A stretch of 64,000 bases of DNA from Turneriella parva DSM 21527 (GTDB taxonomy: Bacteria > Spirochaetota > Leptospiria > Turneriellales > Turneriellaceae). Below are positions 60,205 through 64,000 of this stretch, piece after piece. The stretch spans positions 3,968,001 through 4,032,000 of the forward strand of contig NC_018020.1 in assembly GCF_000266885.1 (NCBI RefSeq), in the 5' to 3' direction. Positions within the stretch are counted from its first letter, which is position 1. Each line of letters begins with the position of its first letter. The notes under the pieces are model-generated. The model saw only the letters and a program-made list of their open reading frames with translations. It was not told the origin of the DNA and did not search any database. A program made the translations under genes and the position numbers.

Positions 60205-61247
60205 TATCGCAGATACTCCGTGATTTTTTTTGCCAGCCCTTCGACGTCATGTTCTTCGTCGATGATGCCATCGCGAATGGGCTTTGCCGGCATGCCGAAG
60301 ATGACGCAATCTTCTTGCTGCTGCGCCATAAGGTACGCGCCACCGGCTGACAGGGCCTTCATGCCCATATAACCGTCTTCGCCCATACCCGTCATGATAA
60401 TCGCGGTCGTCTCGGGCGCGCAGAATTCGGCCGCCGAGTTAAACAAGATATTCACCGAGGGTTTGCAAAGCTCTTTCGGATCGCTCTCTTCGACTATAAT
60501 GACTGCGTCGCCGTGGGCATCTGGTTTCAGCCGCATCTGTTTGCCGCCGGGTGCGATGTAGACAGTCGCAGGCTGCGGCCTTACCCCTGTCGTCGCCTCA
60601 ACAATGGTCAGGGCACTTTCTTCGTTGAGGCTTTCTGCGAGCTGTGCGGTAAAAAGGGGTGGCATGTGTTGCACCACAAGAATGCTGCCTTTCAAATCTG
60701 CCGGCAAGAGCTTGAACAGGCGGCGCAGCGCGGGCGGGCCGCCGGTTGAAATGCCGATGAGGCAATAGCGAAACTTCTTGACGGCCCTGGCATCGCGGGC
60801 CTTTAACAGCGGCTTAGGTTCTGCCGGCGCGACCCGGGTGGTGTTGGTTACAACAAACCCCCGAATGTGTTCGAGAAGTTTTGCTCGCAGGTCGTCTGCG
60901 ACGGTGCCGCCGAGGGCCCCCGCCGGCTTGGCAATAAAGTCGTCAGCCCCGAGTTCGAGTGCCTTAAGCGTCAGCCGCGCACCCTGAGTGGTGTGCGTGC
61001 TGAACATGATAATGCGCGTCTTGGGCGAGAGCCGCTTGATTTCGGGTATCGCCGCAAGACCATCCATCTCGGGCATGTCGTAGTCAAGCAACACGATATC
61101 GGGCTTGTAGTGATTGACGCGCGGCATCGCGAGCCGCCCGTTCGAGGCCACCGACACAACCTCTACATCGGTAACCCCTGCCAGCGCGTTTCTGAGAAAG
61201 AGCCTGTAGACTTCAGAATCGTCGACAATCAGAACCTGAGTCTTCAT
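60204..61247 (-). CDS. cheB: Chemotaxis response regulator methylesterase CheB
   Basis: 347 aa. The N-terminal receiver has phosphoacceptor D55 (IVLLDYDMPEMDG). The C-terminal methylesterase has the triad S167 (GISTGGP), H194 (VVQHMPP) and D291 (TGMGEDGYMGM), corresponding to S164, H190 and D286 of Salmonella CheB. It demethylates or deamidates receptors after phosphorylation by CheA. It lies 11 bp downstream of the Aer-like receptor gene. Confidence 0.95.
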   Translation of the reverse strand: MKTQVLIVDDSEVYRLFLRNALAGVTDVEVVSVASNGRLAMPRVNHYKPDIVLLDYDMPEMDGLAAIPEIKRLSPKTRIIMFSTHTTQGARLTLKALELGADDFIAKPAGALGGTVADDLRAKLLEHIRGFVVTNTTRVAPAEPKPLLKARDARAVKKFRYCLIGISTGGPPALRRLFKLLPADLKGSILVVQHMPPLFTAQLAESLNEESALTIVEATTGVRPQPATVYIAPGGKQMRLKPDAHGDAVIIVEESDPKELCKPSVNILFNSAAEFCAPETTAIIMTGMGEDGYMGMKALSAGGAYLMAQQQEDCVIFGMPAKPIRDGIIDEEHDVEGLAKKITEYLR

Positions 61248-61258
61248 CGCCCGGCGAA

Positions 61259-62836
61259 CTACTTGATGACTTTGAATTCCTGAACGACACCGGTCAAGAA
61301 ATCAGAGAGTTTCTTCAGCGCCGACGAAAGCTCAGAAATTTTATGCGCGTCTTTCGCACTGTCAGTCACCGCAGTGCTGATACCAGAGATGTTCTTGTTT
61401 ATCTCGGCCGAAGCGCCCGATATCTGGTTAACGTTGCTCGCAATCTCTTTTGTCGTCATCGATTGTTCTTCGACGGCAGAGGCGATGCTTGCGTTGCCTT
61501 CATTGACACGGTTGATGATGCCGGCTATATTGCCGATCGCCGAGATCGTATCGTCGGTACTTTTCTGAATCGCCTGAATCTGCTTCTTGATGTCTTCTGA
61601 AGAAGCTGCTGTCTGTCGGGCGAGTTCTTTCACTTCAGAGGCCACCACTGCAAAACCTTTGCCCGCTTCGCCTGCGCCGGCCGCTTCAATCGAAGCATTG
61701 AGCGCGAGCATGTTGGTCTGCTCGGCAATTTTGGCGATGATTTCGATCACCTTGCCAATACTTTCAGCACCGGTGCCAAGATCGCGTACAAGCCCCTGCG
61801 CATCTTGCGCGATCGATGCGGCTTCTTTAGAGACGCGCGCGCCTTCTGAAGCTTTGGTTGCCACTTCGCCGATCGATATCGACATCTCTTCGACCGCGCT
61901 CGAAACAACCTGTAGATTCTGATTCATCTGGTTTGCGGCAGATGAAATGCTCGTCGTCTGCTGCGAAATCTGTTCGATACCTGTTGAAAGATTCTGGCTC
62001 GAATCGGCGAGTGTTTTGGCGCCGCTGTTCAGATCTTTGCCCGTTTCAGTCATCTGAAAGATGAGGCCCGAGATATTCGTGTTCATGATCTGAAGCGACT
62101 CGAGAACGCGCCCGGTCTCGGTACTGTCGCGAACGTCTATAGAACGGGTGAAATCCCCCTCGCCCATGTCTTTCAATAGTTCGTTCGCGAGCTTCACGTG
62201 TTTCAAGACGACGCTGCGCGTCCAAAGCAGCACCGGCAGCTTCAGAATGCCGATCGTGAGTCCCGCGCCGACAATGACGACTGCCGGGTAGTTGAGCAGG
62301 TAAAGCGTCAGCGGCACTATGCCCGTCGAAATCGAACCGACGACGAGAAAGCCGAGCCTTGCCCCAATGGGAATTCGGTTCAGAAACCGGGCGAAAGCCG
62401 ATCGGGTGTCGACTTTGGCGTCTTTGCCCTGTTTGTTCAGCTTGAGGTAAAACTGTTCTGCTTTTTCAACCTCTGAGCGCGCCGGGGGCCGGCGCACCGA
62501 CATGAAGCCTGCAAGCCGGCCATTCTTGTACTGCGGTGAAACCTGCGCTTCGACCCAATAGTGGTCGCCCGAATTCGCGCGGTTTTTGACGAGGCCGCGC
62601 CAGGGGTGACCAGTGCGGATTCTTTCCCACATGTCGCCGAACGCCGCCTGCGGCATTTCGGGATGCCTGACGATATTGTGCGGTTCGCCCACCATCGCGG
62701 CATTGTCATATTCAGAGATGTCGCTGAAGTCTTTGCTCGCGTAGACAATGACACCTTTCGGGTCTGTCTTCGAGACGAGCGTTGCTCCCTGCGGTATCGC
62801 TTTTTCTCTGTTGGTTATTGGCTGGTTGTTGCGCAT
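61259..62836 (-). CDS. Aer-like methyl-accepting chemotaxis receptor
   Basis: 525 aa. Residues about 10-115 are an Aer-type PAS domain: [37 protein letters not shown] and [20 protein letters not shown] match the FAD-binding Aer family. A hydrophobic hairpin (about 160-205) without a periplasmic domain anchors it, then a HAMP-like segment and the signalling domain with [20 protein letters not shown]. It probably senses redox state or oxygen through FAD. Encoded between cheW and cheB in one operon. Confidence 0.9.
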   Translation of the reverse strand: MRNNQPITNREKAIPQGATLVSKTDPKGVIVYASKDFSDISEYDNAAMVGEPHNIVRHPEMPQAAFGDMWERIRTGHPWRGLVKNRANSGDHYWVEAQVSPQYKNGRLAGFMSVRRPPARSEVEKAEQFYLKLNKQGKDAKVDTRSAFARFLNRIPIGARLGFLVVGSISTGIVPLTLYLLNYPAVVIVGAGLTIGILKLPVLLWTRSVVLKHVKLANELLKDMGEGDFTRSIDVRDSTETGRVLESLQIMNTNISGLIFQMTETGKDLNSGAKTLADSSQNLSTGIEQISQQTTSISSAANQMNQNLQVVSSAVEEMSISIGEVATKASEGARVSKEAASIAQDAQGLVRDLGTGAESIGKVIEIIAKIAEQTNMLALNASIEAAGAGEAGKGFAVVASEVKELARQTAASSEDIKKQIQAIQKSTDDTISAIGNIAGIINRVNEGNASIASAVEEQSMTTKEIASNVNQISGASAEINKNISGISTAVTDSAKDAHKISELSSALKKLSDFLTGVVQEFKVIK

Positions 62837-62851
62837 TTGAACTCCTTGGGC

Positions 62852-63289
62852 TCAGTTGATTCTCGATGCAATGGAATGAAGATCTGGCACGAGAACCAAT
62901 CCATCTTTGGTTTTCGCTACTTTGCGGATAAAATTGCTTTCTGATTCTGTCAGGTTGGCAGGCGGCCTTTCGAGTTCGTCTGCGCCCAGAAACGCCGTGT
63001 CGTTGATCGCATCGGCAACCACGGCGATCGGGTAACCCTGCACGCGCAGACGAATAATGTTGCAGAACTCGGTGAAGGCAGCTTCTTTGCGGTAACCGAG
63101 CAAGACTTCAAGATCGATGACCGTGATCACCGTGCCGCGCAGATTGGCAAGGCCGCGCACAAACGCGGGTGACCGAGGCAGGCGGGTCAGCTGCACGTCG
63201 TTGACAATTTCGCGGCAATGCGCAAGCTCGAGCCCAAACAGGTAAGCGCCCGAAGTCCACCGCAGGTATTCGGTCACAGTATTTGTCAT
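62852..63289 (-). CDS. cheW: Chemotaxis coupling protein CheW
   Basis: 145 aa single CheW domain. LFGLELAHCREIVNDVQLTRLP, VRGLANLRGTVITVIDLEVLLG and YPIAVVADAIND are the conserved CheW segments. It links CheA to receptors. The ATG overlaps the cheA stop by 4 bp, and the gene precedes the Aer-like receptor by 15 bp. Confidence 0.92.
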   Translation of the reverse strand: MTNTVTEYLRWTSGAYLFGLELAHCREIVNDVQLTRLPRSPAFVRGLANLRGTVITVIDLEVLLGYRKEAAFTEFCNIIRLRVQGYPIAVVADAINDTAFLGADELERPPANLTESESNFIRKVAKTKDGLVLVPDLHSIASRIN

Positions 63290-64000
63290 GGGTTTACCGC
63301 CGTGGCTGCGAGCGAATTCTGCATCAGCGCAGTGAGGCTCAGCACGATGACAGTCTCATCTTTAATTATGGCATAACCTTCAATCTCAGCCCGGTCATTG
63401 GCCTCACGCCTGAGAGTGACCTTGTCTTCGACGATGTCCAGAATCGTATCGGCGAGCAATCCGTAACGTCTGCCTTCTGACTGCAGCAGAATCATATTGC
63501 GCTGCGGCACGGCTTCAAAGTTTTCGGGTTTCAGAAAGCCCATCGGCAGAATCGGAATTATCTCATTGCGGTAGTGCACGACCTGGCGATCGACGATCGT
63601 TTCGATATCTTTCGGGTCGACCGATTCGATGCGCGGCAATGCCATAACGCGAAAGGCAATACTGCGGCCATAAAGCTTAAAGAGCAGGTACTGCACTGTG
63701 GCCTCGGCGATCTGTTTTGTGGCGCGCGAAATCTGTTCGTCGGCAGCTGTCGAGTGCAGGTTTGAATGCCTGCCGACCAAAGCTGCGTCGATAATCGGCG
63801 CGATGCGGCCGTCGCCCATGATTGCAGCGCCCGAAAAAACCTGCCGGTCTTGCCCGAACTGCGGCAGCGTCTTCACCACCACTTCTTCGGTCTCGAGAAT
63901 TTTCTGCACACGCAGGCCAAAATAGTATTTTTCGGTTCGCACGACGACGATGTAGGCCATGCGGCGTTCTTTGGCGGGCATCTCGAGTAATTCGTCGGTT
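63286..64000 (-). CDS. cheA: CheA C-terminal part with two CheW-like regions
   Basis: Only the last 238 codons are inside the window; the frame stays open to base 64000, so an internal ATG at 63981 is not the true start. The first part (YYFGLRVQKILETEEVVVKT, then FSGAAIMGDGRIAPIIDAAL) is the second half of a CheA P5 regulatory domain. It is followed by a further CheW-like domain of about 130 residues (YLLFKLYGRSIAFRVMALPR, YGLLADTILDIVEDKV, EGYAIIKDETVIVLSL). The kinase, dimerisation and Hpt domains must lie to the right. Its gene leads the cheW-aer-cheB-cheR operon. Confidence 0.82.
   Translation of the reverse strand, partial: TDELLEMPAKERRMAYIVVVRTEKYYFGLRVQKILETEEVVVKTLPQFGQDRQVFSGAAIMGDGRIAPIIDAALVGRHSNLHSTAADEQISRATKQIAEATVQYLLFKLYGRSIAFRVMALPRIESVDPKDIETIVDRQVVHYRNEIIPILPMGFLKPENFEAVPQRNMILLQSEGRRYGLLADTILDIVEDKVTLRREANDRAEIEGYAIIKDETVIVLSLTALMQNSLAATAVNP

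Overview
The window reads as chromosomal DNA of a Leptospiraceae-type spirochaete, most likely the Turneriella/Leptonema side of the family rather than Leptospira itself. Three things point there: a citramalate synthase (cimA) whose motifs match the Leptospira enzyme closely, the very long spirochaete-style GreA fusion (922 aa), and a DUF1564-like small protein. The base composition is clearly richer in G+C than Leptospira. This placement is inference from protein motifs, not from rRNA, and no rRNA, tRNA or CRISPR array was seen.

Layout. 1-4.7 kb: sulfate assimilation and siroheme operon (cysD end, cysN, cobA, sirC, cysI). 4.7-11.2 kb: a GAF histidine kinase and TPR gene, an outer-membrane barrel, a secreted alpha/beta hydrolase, and a radical SAM protein with an unusual cysteine motif. 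11.2-19.3 kb: heme A synthase, two unknown genes, thiC, a DUF1564-like gene, an OmpA-type protein with PD40 repeats, and a catalase-like plus diiron pair. 19.3-21.7 kb: the accessory patch, with structured repeats, a vapBC module, a small barrel protein and a second repeat that supplies the end of a neighbouring gene. 21.7-31.1 kb: TPR and NHL/VWA envelope proteins, an AsmA-like protein, a KefB-type antiporter, plsC and an unknown gene. 31.1-42.7 kb: housekeeping (greA-like, LolA-like, rsmE, thiS, trpS, scpA, scpB, pheA, nadK, cimA), mostly packed with 4-bp ATGA/GTGA overlaps. 42.8-48.6 kb: a GH31 lipoprotein resembling sulfoquinovosidase, pyrimidine nucleoside phosphorylase, a YaaR-like protein, a bactofilin and a degenerate LytM/M23 protein. 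48.6-64 kb: an almost unbroken minus-strand signalling island, comprising a CheY/kinase/cyclase operon, four stand-alone CheY-like receivers, a NarL-type regulator, a receiver-PAS-LOV histidine kinase, a membrane multi-PAS kinase, cheR, cheB, an Aer-like chemoreceptor, cheW and the end of cheA.

How it fits together. The signalling island is the most interesting region. It joins a chemotaxis core (CheA, CheW, Aer-type receptor, CheB, CheR) to a histidine kinase carrying what looks like a complete blue-light LOV domain, with adduct cysteine C457 and Iβ glutamine Q520. It also contains several single-domain receivers and a class III nucleotide cyclase whose operon starts with its own CheY. This suggests light and redox inputs feeding taxis and a second-messenger output. 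Other notable points are the bactofilin paired with an M23 protein that has lost zinc-site residues, a sulfoquinovosidase-like enzyme with one sulfonate-binding residue changed, and a recurring habit of placing long perfect hairpins without a U-tract over stop codons or directly against start codons.
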